Positions 1 through 10,256 of a stretch of 64,000 bases of DNA are shown here, piece after piece. The stretch covers positions 76,531,910-76,595,909 of the forward strand of contig CM043960.1 in NCBI GenBank assembly GCA_014529385.2, given 5' to 3'. The DNA is from Adiantum capillus-veneris (taxonomy: Eukaryota > Streptophyta > Polypodiopsida > Polypodiales > Pteridaceae). The translations under genes were made by a program, and so were the position numbers. The notes below the pieces were generated by a model. That model searched no databases. It was not told the DNA's origin and worked only from the letters and a program-made list of their open reading frames with translations. Every line of letters begins with the position of its first letter. The stretch's first letter is position 1.

Positions 1-117
1 TAACCAACCCACATGATAGGTGTGTCCTGTGTACCGATTAGTTAAAGCTTCTGCTTGTAGATCATACTCCCAATTTTCGTTTAGGAATATCCCATCTAGG
101 CCTGGCGTGCTGGAGGT

Positions 118-843
118 TTACCTCGAAGTGGAAGCATTATTGCTCCCCATCGCTTGCCCCTCCGTGACTGCTACCTTGGGAGCACTCGGTTGCTCGGCTG
201 GCATGATTGTTGTCATAGGAGCCTTTGCTTTCAGGGCTCGACTTTGTTCTAGCCTTCGTAGGTTCTCAATTTCCCTCTCCCTTGTTGCTTGCATATAGCG
301 TTCGATCTCTTGCACTTCGGCAAGACTCCTACCATCGGGTAGTAGAACCTCAGAGGGAGATAGTCCTAAAGGATCAGGAGGTGCAGTGGATGGAACATTC
401 ACATGCACACTCTCAAGAAGCATAGGGTCTATTTTAGGCATGAATGACGAATTTACTTCCCCATTCCCTTCATTTATTTCATTAACCGCATGTTCGGAGC
501 GAGTAGCTCTACTAAGGGTCTCTTTTAAGCGGCTAAACACGCTGGACCCGGGCCGTGGGCCCATGGAATGCATGTCTTGACTTGAACTATCAGGGTTTGG
601 TGTAGGATACCCCTCCATGACTTCGTAGTCAGAGGAAGAATCACTAGACGCGATATGAGGATCTTGGGTCGCGCTACCTTGAGTCCTAGCCGAAGGTCCA
701 GAACCTAGGGTGGAGGAATAATGGGTGCCCGCGTAAATGGAGGCACTACCAATATGCTCGTGCTCTAACACTCGTCCAGAGCGTAGGTTCATATGACTTG
801 GATCCCCTAGAAGTGTCAGTGAGTGCCCGTGAAGGCTACTCAC
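118..843 (-). CDS. gag-like N-terminal ORF of gypsy element E0
   Basis: An open frame of 241 codons on the minus strand with no domain I can name with certainty. It begins with a short lead and then MNLRSGRVLEHEH, which matches the start of the gag reading frames of elements A (MNLRSSRVLG at 21159) and B (MNLRSGRVL at 38909). The protein is rich in Ser, Pro, Glu and Gln, and its C-terminal part looks helical and charged (ERYMQATREREIENLRRLEQ). It lies about 1.15 kb downstream of a tRNA-Asp-like primer site and an LTR in the same orientation, which fits a first gag ORF. Pol would lie off the left edge. The ORF is intact. The function as a structural gag segment is inferred from position and the shared start. 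Confidence 0.55.
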   Translation of the reverse strand: MSSLHGHSLTLLGDPSHMNLRSGRVLEHEHIGSASIYAGTHYSSTLGSGPSARTQGSATQDPHIASSDSSSDYEVMEGYPTPNPDSSSQDMHSMGPRPGSSVFSRLKETLSRATRSEHAVNEINEGNGEVNSSFMPKIDPMLLESVHVNVPSTAPPDPLGLSPSEVLLPDGRSLAEVQEIERYMQATREREIENLRRLEQSRALKAKAPMTTIMPAEQPSAPKVAVTEGQAMGSNNASTSR

Positions 844-1997
844 CTAGTAATTTTGGGTGTTTTGCAACCCAAGTCTTTTCTTATTTATTTATTTTTTGAT
901 TTTTTGGTCCTTTTTTTCTGACCCAGCTATAGAATAGAACGTATGATAGCTCAAAACGAGCATCTCGGTCAGAGGGACGTGCCGTGCTTTACAGCCCTCC
1001 GTTTGGTCACTTTATGCCCTCGGAATCCCTAAAACCGTCAATTTCTAGTAGGGAACTAGGCCCAAATTAGAAAGTCTAAGGGTGTAAGTGGGAAGAGAAG
1101 TGAGGAGAGTGGAGGACTTGCCCCACATGCTCTCATTCCCTCTTGAGGGGGTAGGGTATATATATAAGAGTGAGTCTAGTATATATCATAGGACTGAGGC
1201 CTGGGCCTGGGCCTGGGCATGGGCTTGGGGAAATGATCCCGATCCCGATCAAAATTTTAGTGTAGCCCCCCAGTCACTCACGCTTAAATATTTTCGGTTT
1301 GGGCTTGGGGAAATGATCCCGATCCCGATCAAAATTTTAGTGTAGCCCCCCAGTCACTCACGCTTAAATATTTTCGGTTTGGGATTGGGGAAATGATCCC
1401 GATCCCGATCAAAATTTTAGTGTAGCCCCCCAGTCACTCACGCTTGAATATTTTTGGTTTTTTTTTTTTTTGAGGCGACGACCACACGTGGTTAGGTGAC
1501 CCTTTCTTGGCCACACACACTGTCAACACCTACCTAACCTCTCTGTCAACAGCTCATAGCTCACAGACAGCTCACTACCTTATCTACTTACTAACAGTGC
1601 TGCTAACCACTAACTAATCTACTAACTAATCTGTTAACTGCTTACTGACAGTGAGCTAACTGTCCACCTACTTCCTCTCTCACTACCTTACTGTGCAAAG
1701 ACTGTGTGCAGGAAAACCTTGACAGAAAACTGTGTACAGACTGTGTGCAAACAGAAATTGCTAGCTGCCTTCCTACTTATTCATTCACTGCAAACAAGCT
1801 AACGACTACTAATTGTGCAAAGACTGTGTGCAAACAGAAAACACAACATTATGCAGAAATCACAGAACTTGTAGACAATACAGAAATTAACAACTTGCAG
1901 AAAAACAACTCATTCCTATTCCTCTTCCTCTTCTTTCCTACTACAAACAACTCATAGGAGAAGCACAAAGTGCCTCTTGGGCTTAGTGCAGGGCGAT
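844..1997 (-). other. untranslated leader of element E0
   Basis: About 1.15 kb between the primer site and the gag-like ORF, without a long coding frame. It contains the 80-bp triplet repeat at 1221-1460, a T-rich run after it, and a stretch at 1520-1860 of short imperfect direct repeats built on ACTAACT and CTGTGTGCA words. Long untranslated leaders are usual in plant tRNA-Asp-primed gypsy elements. Confidence 0.5.
1221..1460. repeat. 80-bp tandem repeat, three copies
   Basis: Three head-to-tail units begin at 1221, 1301 and 1381, exactly 80 bp apart. Units 1 and 2 differ only near their starts. Unit 3 has GGGATTGGGG instead of GGGCTTGGGG and a few changes at its end. Each unit holds GATCCCGATCCCGATC followed by AAAATTTTAG. 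The array lies in the leader of element E0, so it may be part of the element. Confidence 0.9.
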
Positions 1998-2015
1998 TCC
2001 CCGGCGACGGCGCCA
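1998..2015 (-). other. primer binding site of E0 (tRNA-Asp-like)
   Basis: On the minus strand the sequence reads TGGCGCCGTCGCCGGGGA. This is one mismatch from the complement of the plant tRNA-Asp 3' end used as primer by many plant gypsy elements. It starts five bases after the LTR terminus at 2020. Confidence 0.85.
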
Positions 2016-2019
2016 AAAA

Positions 2020-2645
2020 TGTGCGCTCCTTCCGCACTTTCGAAGCAAGGGCCTTGCCTAACACTGTGTATGAGCCACAGACGGCTCCAAGCACACAACT
2101 AGCTTAACTAGTAAGCTCAAAAGAGGGCAATGGTGTGTCACTCACCGCTCTATGCTCTTGCCGTGGAGGATTCCTCGCCGCGAAGAAGAAGGAGACGCCG
2201 CTACGTCGCGCTCAACCGCTTCACCGCCGTCGTGCCGCCGCAATTCTCGATCGCACTCTTTCTCTCTCTCTCTCTCTCTCTCCCTCTCTCTCTCTCTCAC
2301 ATACACACACACACACACACAAGGAGGTGAAGAAGAAGAAGATGGAGATGGAGATGGAGCAAGAGCACTCTTCTATTGCACAAATGAGAGAATGAGTGAA
2401 TTTTAGGTTTAGTTGGCTTTTATATGAGCTCACCCCATTCACACTTGGGCGCCCATGCTTAGCCAACTAATCCCTTGAATGTACCAGTTAGAGTGCGCCT
2501 CTCATCGGTGATCACTCTTACCCTTTTCCTATTGGACCGACAAGCCCGGTACCTGACTCTACCAAATAAATAATACAATGTCCACCGTAGATTACAACGT
2601 CCGTCTCGTAGGTGATAGGGTGTCCGTGAGCCGTGAGGGTTAACA
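2020..2645 (-). mobile_element. 5' LTR of gypsy element E0
   Basis: A 626-bp LTR read on the minus strand from TGTTAACCCTCACGG at 2645 to GGAGCGCACA at 2020, with TG and CA ends. A TATA-like TATATAAAAG lies at about 2416-2426. The first part is clearly related to the LTR start at 60333 (shared words include CGGGCTTGTCGGTCC, GATGAGAGGCGCAC and GTGTGAATGGG). The LTR carries a TC/AC microsatellite. Its right end abuts the truncated 3' end of element G1, which suggests E0 inserted into G1. The partner LTR lies outside the window. Confidence 0.8.
2257..2321. repeat. (TC)n-(AC)n compound microsatellite
   Basis: An interrupted TC run followed directly by an AC run, inside the E0 LTR. The same compound type recurs at 10183, 12050, 18371 and 33716. 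Confidence 0.9.
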
Positions 2646-2748
2646 GAAACTTAAGTAAGACCCAATCATTTTCTTTGAATGTTAAGGCCCTTTTGTGCTT
2701 GTCTCAGCATCAGATTTTTGCCTTTGTTGAGAGATGGATATAGCCTCC

Positions 2749-3623
2749 TTAATCTTTTGAAAAAGATTCTTGTAGGTTGCGGCTATACTCATCGGCAACG
2801 AAGATCTTCCCATGTACTTTAAGTAGCAAGGGACTTTTAGGTCTTCCCTCAATTATTTCAAAAGGTGCTTTTCCCATAGAAGTATGTACAGTATTATTGT
2901 AGGTGTACTCTACAAGAGGTAAGTACTTTTTCCGTTGTGAGTGTTGATCTACTTCTGTAACATAAGTCTTTAGTAGATCGAGTATCATAAGATTGGCTAT
3001 CTCACTTTGGCCATCCGTTTGTTGGTGATAGGCTGAAGAGAAATTCAATCTTATACCTAGATTTTCAAAGATACTTTTCAGAAATTACTGGTCATTCTAG
3101 GATCTCTATCCGACACGATGGATGTTGGTAATCCATGGTGTTTGAAAATCTGTGATATGAAGAGAGTTGCCATTTGGTGTGCCTTAATAGTCTTTTTGAC
3201 ATGAATAAAGTGTGCTTGCTTGCTAAACCTATCAACTATTGTCCATATTCCCGTATTCCCATGGATAGACTTGGGTAATCCAAAGATGAAATCCATGGAT
3301 ATACTCTCCCATGGTGAATTTGGGATAGGCAATGGCTGGAGTAATCCAGGTTGCTTCCCTCTATCATACTTGGTCTCTTGGCATACTACACATTTTGAAA
3401 CATACTCTTGTATGTCCACTTTCCAGGTAGGCCAATAGAAATACGTCTCTACTCTTCGGAGAGTAGGTTGAATGCCTTTATGCCCCGCATAGGCCGGAGC
3501 ATGGAATTCATACATGACTTTCTCAAGAAGGAAGTGTGTAACACATAGCCTATTTCCGCGGAGAAGATAACCATCCTCCAAGGTGAATGGTTCCTCTTTC
3601 TTCCCCAACGCAAGGGCTGACAT
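2749..3623 (-). pseudogene. G1 integrase (broken)
   Basis: Two frames cover integrase. The first (3623 to 3078) has the H2C2 zinc-binding module (histidines in FHAPAYAGHKG, cysteines in CVVCQ), then the catalytic core with the first Asp in SMDFIFGLPK and the second in SDRDPR. The second (3048 to 2749) carries the catalytic Glu in TDGQSEIAN and the downstream helix NNTVHTSMGKAPFEI. A shift at about 3050-3078 separates them. The C-terminal region ends shortly before the E0 LTR. Integrase would join element cDNA to chromosomal DNA; this copy cannot be made as one protein. Confidence 0.85.
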
Positions 3624-3778
3624 TATGTCTCTATAGTCAAGGTCAGTAGCATACTCATCATCATAGAAGATAGATCATTGTAAGTAGCTATAGACACCAC
3701 ATTAGCTTTTGGTCATCGTGAAAGTGCATTGGCCACTTGATTGTGCTTACCCGCAATGTGAGCAATATGAAAATTAAA

Positions 3779-4886
3779 TTACAAAAGAAAATTTGCCCAC
3801 CTCATTTGTTTGTCGAAAAGCTTGGTTTGCGTCATGAAGTAATTGAGACTTTGGTGGTCAACTAGTAGAATAAATGGAGTCCCCAATAAATAGTGCTTCC
3901 ATGTGTCTAGGGCATGTAGAACAGCTAAAAGCTCTTTCTCATAAATGCCTAAGACTCGTTCATCTGTATTGAGCGTTCGGCTCTCATATGCTATGGCATA
4001 TCCTTCTTGAAGCAAGATTTCTCCAAAGCAATCACCACAAGCATCACATTGGACCTCAAATGGCTTTGAGAGATCCAGAAGCATGAGGACTGGTTGGGAG
4101 GTAAGCTTCTCTTTGAACTTGTCAAAAGAATTTTGCTCCTTAGCAGTCCATGAATACTTAACGTTCTTCTTTGTTAAGTCATGTAATGGCCTTGCTATTT
4201 GAGAGAATTTTGCTATGAAGCGTCTATAGTATGCACACATACCAATAAAGCCTTTTAGCTCATGTAGATTCCTTGGATTAGGCCATGATTTTATTACCTC
4301 TAACTTCGATGGATCCATCCGGAAACCATCTTGAGAGATAATATGACATAAGTATTGAATCTCTTGAAGGAAAAATTCGCTTTTCTTTTGGTTGAGAAAA
4401 AGCTTGTTCTCCCTCAATGCTAAAAAAATCACTTGGAGATGTTGCTTGTGTTCCTCCAAAGACTTGGAGTAGATGATGATATCATCAAAGAACACTCCAG
4501 TGAATTTTTGGTAGGGTCTAAAGATTTTCTCCATTAGACGATTGAAAGTGGCTGATGCATTAGTCAAGCCAAAAGGCATGACTAGATATTCATAAAGGCC
4601 AAACATTGTATGAAACACGGTCTTTAGAATAACTTCACCTTATTTGATGATAGCCACTTTTAAGGTCAATCCTACTGAAGTAGGTAGAGCCTTGTAGCTT
4701 ATCAAATAGATCTTCTACACGAGGCACGGGAAATTTGTTTTTGATAGTGATATGGTTTAGTGCTCGATAGTCCACACACATATGATATGTACCATCTTTC
4801 TTTTGCACTAAAAGGACTGGAGAACAAAAGGGAGAGGAGCTAGGCTTCACCATCCCTTTGTCAACCATTTCTTGTACTTTCCTCAT
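3779..4886 (-). pseudogene. G1 reverse transcriptase and RNase H (broken)
   Basis: Two frames on the minus strand. The N-terminal one (4886 to 4635) has the fingers and first catalytic Asp region ([14 protein letters not shown]). The other (4618 to 3779) has MPFGLTNA, the catalytic VFFDDIIIYS motif, then the connection and an RNase H of the gypsy type with Asp in VQCDACGD, Glu in GIYEKELLAVLHAL and Asp in LLVDHQSL. The break at about 4620-4635 is a frame change. RT plus RNase H would copy the element RNA to DNA. Key residues remain but the frame is not continuous. Confidence 0.9.
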
Positions 4887-5229
4887 GATCTCCTCTTATT
4901 GAGCTTGGGAAACTCGATAAGGAGGCTTGTTAGGTGGTGAGCTTCCTGGTGGTAGGAGCTCAATTCGATGGTCATCATCCCCTCGTTTTGGAGGTAAATC
5001 CATAGGGATATCATCGATAAACGCATCTTGGAATCCTTGTCTAACTCTTCTTGATTCCTACCATTTGTATTTGATGAAACATTAAGATATTTTAGAGACT
5101 CTTTGACAAAAATCATGTACGCAGAACTGAGCTCTTCATTGATTTATCAAAAGCATGAGTATTTACAAGTGGTATTGTGCGACCAAACTCACTAGCATCT
5201 ATATACATGTTCTTTCCCTGTAGGTGAAG

Positions 5230-5690
5230 TAGATTCTCCTTTCAGGGAACTTCATATTGGTAGCCATGCGGTTGAACCATGGTGCCCCTAGGATAGCATC
5301 CTCATGTTGGAGAGATGAAAAAGTCTTCTTTGTCAACATAGCTTTGTACATGGAGCATCAACTTCCAATCAAGGGAGTAACAGAGGCTCGCTGTCCCTTG
5401 AAAGCAGTGTCGGCCGTTACATCATCTCCCATCTCGAAAGCTTGAATGCCCAACTTGGTGGCCAACTCAATTGATATGAAGTTGTGAATAGAACTAGGAT
5501 CAAACAAGATGAAGGCACCATGCTTCCTTACCTTTCCCCAAGCATAGGAGAGAGGTGCACCTTTGCAATGAGCATCCTCTTTTGGAGCGTCGATTGTGGA
5601 AGATCTAGGAGTCTCATTGCGAGCATTATTCTTGGGGCAAGAACGATAGTCATGTCCTTGCTCCCCACACTTAAAGCACTTATGGTCCTT
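5230..5690 (-). pseudogene. G1 gag zinc knuckle and protease (broken)
   Basis: At about 5680-5630 the minus strand encodes a CCHC knuckle (FKCGEQGHDYRSCPK). It is followed by a retropepsin-like segment, GAFILFDPSSIHNFIS at about 5522-5475. The usual Asp-Ser/Thr-Gly triad reads Asp-Pro-Ser here, so the protease is probably inactive or the family has a variant triad. Stops and shifts follow before RT begins at 4886. Confidence 0.65.
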
Positions 5691-6063
5691 GCAAAAAGCT
5701 TCAAGCTCTTCAAGAGAGAGTTTGTTTTTACTTTGAAAACTCCCTTCTCCTTGGACCGATTGTTATTGTTGTTGTTGTTGGAATTGCCTTGGGAAGAAAT
5801 TTGGGCATTGGTTTACCCCTTGGCATCACTTTTGTCTTTATTTTCCATGGTCTTGACATTCCATCTAGCCCCTTGTTGGAAATTGATGCGCGAAGAAACC
5901 ATGGTGTGGTGGATTACTTCAGTGATAGAACCAGGCTATTGAGAGTTGACATACTCGGCCATCTCTTCAGGTAATTCCGCACAAAACTGTTGCTTTTGCT
6001 CGGCAAATTCTATCTTTTGGAAGACAGTAGCCTTGAGATGTAAATCCCACACTTGTCTATATA

Positions 6064-6952
6064 TTAGTGGATAGACTCATGAGAGAGAAGCTTCAAACTC
6101 CGCCATTTGGTAAGCATTTTGTTCTTTGCATCACTTGCAAGGAATTGCTTCATGATGGAAACTAGTAGAGTTTTCCATGTCTTTGGGGCTTCGCCATTTC
6201 TACGAAGGCTAGCCCACCCTTGATGAGCCAATTTTTGGAAGTGCATAGCTACATGGCATAGCTTGGAGGACTCCGTGAAGCCCTCGTCTCCAAAGGCCAC
6301 ATCAAATTGTTGGATGAAGGACAATACTTTGTCGGTGGCACCAAAGGTGCCATCATAGGTGAGAAAAGAGATACTCTTTCCTCCCTCTATGAACTTCTTT
6401 AGCTTTTGTGACCTTCGCAGGGTATGATTTACGCTGTCTTCCCCTCTTGTATTATCTAGGAGAATAGCCATAGCTTTCGTCGGAAGAGGAGGAAGGTGAA
6501 GAAGAAGGAGACCTCTTTCTTGCCCTTTTCTTCCTTTGTTTCCTCTCTTTCCTTTCGGAGTGACGAGGAGAAGGACTGTGGGTTGGATGTTTCCTCTTGG
6601 GAGGAGTTGGCGATCGTCTAGCCCGCCGTCTTTGTGGAGCCACATCTTCAAAGGAACTTAAAGTTTCATTGCTTTCTTGCTCTTTGGATTCCTCCTCTCG
6701 TATGGGAGAGAGTTTTCTTTTGGGGGTCTCTTTAAGAGGCCTCCTAATCTCTCTCTCCTCTTGGAAAGGAAGGGTAATCCTATAAGTGCGAAGTTGTTGA
6801 GTAACTTCGGCTTGCAAAGCAGGGTTGCCCATGGCTTGGTGCAACCTAGTAACAAGATAGTTGACAAACATAGGGGCATCATCATTAGCACCTTCATGTG
6901 CAAAATAAAAGTTCTCAATGTTCATTCTACTCTCTTGGTTATTGTCAGCCAT
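6064..6952 (-). pseudogene. G1 gag (two overlapping frames)
   Basis: The likely start is the ATG at 6952 (MADNNQESRMNIENF). The N-terminal frame runs to 6452 and includes a strongly basic, serine-rich segment. A second frame (6651 to 6064) carries the retrotransposon gag core: KKFIEGGKSISFLTYDGTFG, then FIQQFDVAF, LCHVAMHFQKLAHQGW and TWKTLLVSIMKQF. The switch between frames lies in 6452-6500. Gag would form the particle; this copy is frame-shifted. Confidence 0.8.
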
Positions 6953-7355
6953 GTTAATTAAACTTATGTGTTTACTTAGTGTATGCTTTAGCAATTCAAA
7001 ACCTTAGAAGCTACTCCTCTTAGCCTTTGAAAATCGGCGCTTAAGTATCTACACCCACGGCTTGAAGTGGTTAATTATAAAGAGTAGTAGTGGAGTGGGT
7101 CTAATGTTGCAGAATTGTCGAGGGCTAGCTCCTCTCGGACTTCTTATGGCTCACTAATGGTAAAGCCGTAGGAAAGTCTAAAAAGACCCCATTATTAAGT
7201 CCAAAGCTCCCGAGGTGGGCACCATATCCCACATAGTGGGCTCAACAAAATCGATAATAGATCCCAGACCCACTTACCCTAATTTAATTAACAAAATCAA
7301 CCATTATAGGCTACATAAGGATCTCTTTTCTTAAGAAAGAAAAGAGAAACCAAAT

Positions 7356-7367
7356 GCTCTAATACCA
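7356..7367 (-). other. primer binding site of G1 (tRNA-Met-like)
   Basis: The minus strand reads TGGTATTAGAGC, one base from the common TGGTATCAGAGC complementary to initiator tRNA-Met. It begins one base after the LTR end ...TTACA at 7369. Confidence 0.85.
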
Positions 7368-7555
7368 ATGTAATTGAAATGGCCTATTAACTTTGAGAGT
7401 AGCGGAAACTAGAGATAGTACTTTTGTGAAATTACTTTGTGAGCATAGAGGGTGAACTGTGACTGATGGTAGCAACATAAACATAGCATTTAGTTGACTT
7501 GGCATGAACAATACTTTTGCAAGAGAGAGAGTTTAGAGAACATGAAAACATTTGA

Positions 7556-7581
7556 GGACCGGATTTATGTGGAGCCGGTCC
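7556..7581. other. conserved GGACCGG hairpin in the G1 LTR
   Basis: GGACCGG at 7556-7562 pairs perfectly with CCGGTCC at 7575-7581 across a 12-base loop. The same hairpin is at 62038-62063, and one with a single mismatch is at 58126-58151. Confidence 0.8.
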
Positions 7582-8439
7582 CGCCTCCAATAGGCATTTG
7601 TATTATAGTTTCTCCCATCAAGAGAGACTTGGTACAATACAATCTTTGTGTTCCTTGTGACCTAGGTGATGCAATGAAGATGGAAAGCTTCATGCATCAC
7701 GAGCATAACCTAAACTTTGTGGAAAGCATTAACTATCCCCAGCCTCAATCCCAAGGCCTCAAACACCTTCGAAGATGGAGAGAGCTAGCGAGGAATGAGG
7801 GTAGGGAAGAGGAAGAAGAAACATTTCATAGGAGAAAGAACTAGCTCCTCACTTATCATCACTCTTCTTGCTAGCATACATAATAGCATAGTAATGAAGA
7901 TGGCGAAGATGGCTAGCTTAAGCATTGAAGCATGGCTCTTGGTTGGATTTGCATTCCATAGCCAAGAGTGTTGGTGTAGGCTGTCAACTTCTCTACTTGC
8001 TTGGAGAAGGAGATGGAGCTCTTGCACTTTGCACTTCACACAGTGAGGGTGTGTGTGTGTGTGTGGGAGAGTATACCCCCCAAGCATGTCCCTAGCTTCC
8101 TTGGTCGACCCCCTCTTCTAGTACAAGCCTGAAGCTCATTGGACCCCTGCAAGTCTGGCCAATCACAAGCAAGATGCGTATCAAGCAAGAATGCTAGCCT
8201 TGGGACAAGTGTCCCCCTTTCCCCTTTGAGAGAGAGGACTTGATAAATGCAAAAACAGTTATTTACATTTACTAATTTATCATCGGACCCCTTGGGTGGC
8301 CAACCAATAGGCTTTAGGCACACCATGAGGGCAACATGAGGAGGAACTTGACAAGTGTCCCTTTTGCTTTCTTTGTACCAAGATTGCCTTGTGTGAGTGT
8401 GTGTGTGTGTCTTCTCTCTCATCCCCCCTCTTGTAGGGC

Positions 8440-8665
8440 TCACCCCCTCCTTGTAGGGACATATGTTGACTTAGTCAGCAAGCATGACAAAGCACCTCAA
8501 GCTTGGGTGGTGTTCCCCACAAGCACCTCAAGCTCCATAGTCAACAAGCACAACAAGCACCTTAGTGAGCAAGCACCTCAAGCACCTTAGTTATCAAGTA
8601 CGACAAGCACCTCAAGCACCTTAGTCATCAAGCACGACAAGCACCTCAAGCAAAGCTTAGGCCGA
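8440..8665. repeat. short degenerate repeats of AGCACCTCAAGC
   Basis: Multiple imperfect copies of AGCACCTCAAGC / ACGACAAGCACCTCAAGC / CTTAGTCATCAAGC in tandem. A shorter version is present in the second LTR at about 63280-63345, so the array is part of the LTR family and varies in copy number. Confidence 0.7.
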
Positions 8666-8954
8666 GTTCCCACCTCAAGCTCAATCCTAGCTTACCTAAG
8701 GTCAAAGGAATTTTACACTAACCTTTAGAGGTCTTTAATGAAGCTAACCCTAAGGTCTTTACGTTCCACTAGTTAACTTGCTCTTTGACAGATCATCTCT
8801 CATTTGGGCCCCTTTACCATTGGCCCCGTGTCCATATAGATCTGAAAGCACATACCTATATTCTAACCATTGTTCCTCTTTATTCTCCCACATTAAATGA
8901 TCAGTTTAATATGAGAAAATCATTTGAGTTGGTTAGATATTAGTTTTTATGACG

Positions 8955-9670
8955 TTGTGTCATGTGAGTGCCACCTTTCCTTATGCACTCTTTTATGAGG
9001 TTGGCATAGAGTTGCAGCTATGGAAGCACATTGGGCATGTAGTCTATCTGATCCACTATCTAGCAACGGATTCATGTTCTCACTTTGGAGTGTTTGTTAT
9101 CACATGGAGTAGCAAGAAGACAACCATGATCGCTTTTTTGAGTACAGAGGCTTAATATAGAAACACAGTGCCAACATGTGAAGTAGCATGCCTATAGATA
9201 CAACTTGGAGAGTTGGGCATAATAGTGATCACTGCGACAACCTTATCACACCACATTTGGCATAGAACCCACTACTCCATGCGATTAAAAAGACGTTAAG
9301 GTGCACTACCACTTCATTAAAGCTAAGGTCTTAGCTGACGACATCAACATTAGGTACATAAGCATTGATGAGGAGATTGCGGGCATCTTCATGAAGGACA
9401 TGTGAAGTAGCATGCCTATAGATGCAACTTGGAGAGTGGATCATTGCAAAAACCTTATCACACTATATTTGGCTACTCCATGCAATGAAAAATACGTTGA
9501 GGTGCACTACCACTTCATCAGAGCTAAGGTATTGGCTGGCGACATCAACCTTAGGTACATAAGCATATATGAGGAGATTGCGAGCATCTTCATGGAGGAC
9601 ATGGGAGCAAAGCAGAGAGGCATTGGTTCCCATGTAGACAAGGTGAAGACTCATATGGGCCTCTAAAACA
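8955..9670 (+). pseudogene. copia-type RNase H remnant
   Basis: The translated plus strand shows the copia RNase H signature: GVFVITWSSKKTT followed by FLSTEA (the STAEAEY region) at about 9095-9153, then YVEVHYHFIRAKVLAGDI and EEIASIFMEDMGA at 9490-9610, corresponding to the conserved C-terminus (VEVHYHFIREKVLAGDI, VADIFTK). Only the end of pol is left. The C-terminal part occurs twice in tandem. The G1 LTR abuts the left side, so G1 probably inserted here. Confidence 0.75.
9174..9640. repeat. 224-bp tandem duplication in the copia RNase H remnant
   Basis: ACATGTGAAGTAGCATGCC begins at 9174 and again at 9398, a period of 224 bp. Both copies hold the HYHFI segment and the ATTAGGTACATAAGCAT / CTTAGGTACATAAGCAT block, with scattered differences. 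Confidence 0.85.
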
Positions 9671-10179
9671 AGAAAATCTCATATGTTATCAAGTAATGTT
9701 CATTCTATCTAGAGGAAAATAGTAGAACAAGGTTTGCTTCATGGTGGCATGAGCCTATTTCTACAAAAGATGAGAGGGAAGTTTTTGGATCCACCTCAAA
9801 TTGGGCACACTTCCCCTCCAAGTCAACCCTCAGTGCCCACATAGATGGCCTTTACAGAAGTACCCATATGGGCAAAAGCCTTCAGGACTTGTTCTTTTAG
9901 TGGACCAAAAATGAAAAGGAAGTCCTCTGTTCCCAAATGGGAGGATCCATTTATACAAACTAGAAAATCATAGAAGATTTCAATGCTTCACAAGCAAAGG
10001 TCATTGATGCCTCAAAGATCAGGTTTGAGCTCAAGACGGGCAAAAGTGAAGGGGCGATGTTGCAGGCAGAGAGCAGAGACCCGTGACTCGTGAATGCGAA
10101 AAGGAGACCCGTGAATGCAGCTCACAATCATCATCTTCTTCTTTACTCATACACCATACGCAAACAGACTCTCAAGGTA

Positions 10180-10182
<3 letters not shown>
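9671..10182 (+). other. possible copia 3' end and LTR start
   Basis: No gene is visible. GTGAAGGGGCGA at 10046-10057 followed by TGTTGCAGGCAG at 10058 looks like a polypurine tract and the start of a copia 3' LTR, in the right place for the RNase H remnant upstream. No LTR end or partner was found. Confidence 0.3.

Positions 10183-10252
<70 letters not shown>
10183..10252. repeat. (CT)n-(CA)n compound microsatellite
   Basis: A CT run of about 34 bp passes directly into a CA run of about 36 bp. The open frames across it are repeat artefacts. Confidence 0.95.

Positions 10253-10256
<4 letters not shown>

Larger units (their letters stand above)
2646..7368 (-). mobile_element. internal region of Ty3/gypsy element G1 (decayed)
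   Basis: Read on the minus strand the order is primer site, gag, zinc knuckle, protease, RT, RNase H, integrase, the standard Ty3/gypsy order with integrase last. The reading frame is broken into several pieces by stops and shifts, so the copy is dead. The 5' LTR is at 7369-8954. The 3' end stops at the E0 LTR at 2645, so the 3' LTR is displaced beyond the window or lost. The FFDDI RT motif and tRNA-Met-like primer fit a chromovirus-type lineage (Tekay/Reina-like), but no chromodomain is visible. Confidence 0.85.
7369..8954 (-). mobile_element. 5' LTR of gypsy element G1
   Basis: About 1.59 kb, read on the minus strand from GTCATAAAAACTAATATC at 8954 to CAATTACA at 7369. The first base would be T in the canonical TG; here it reads C, as the copy ending at 63630 has TGTCAT. 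A long, clearly homologous copy lies at 61811-63630 and a more diverged relative in 57931-58690. The region contains a conserved hairpin (7556-7581), GT microsatellites and an array of AAGCACCTCA words at about 8490-8650. The small open frames here are not supported as genes. Confidence 0.8.

Noticed and set aside
2130-2466. Open frames across the TC/AC microsatellite
   Set aside because: Low-complexity translation (Ser-Leu, Thr-His, Arg-Glu repeats) on both strands; inside an LTR.
7494-8590. Several short frames in the G1 LTR that recur at 61.9-62.7 kb
   Set aside because: Recurrence is explained by LTR homology; frames are not preserved between the copies.
9412-9666. Possible small host gene
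   Set aside because: The translation contains the copia RNase H end (VEVHYHFIRAKVLAGDI) and lies in a tandem duplication, so it is a retroelement remnant.
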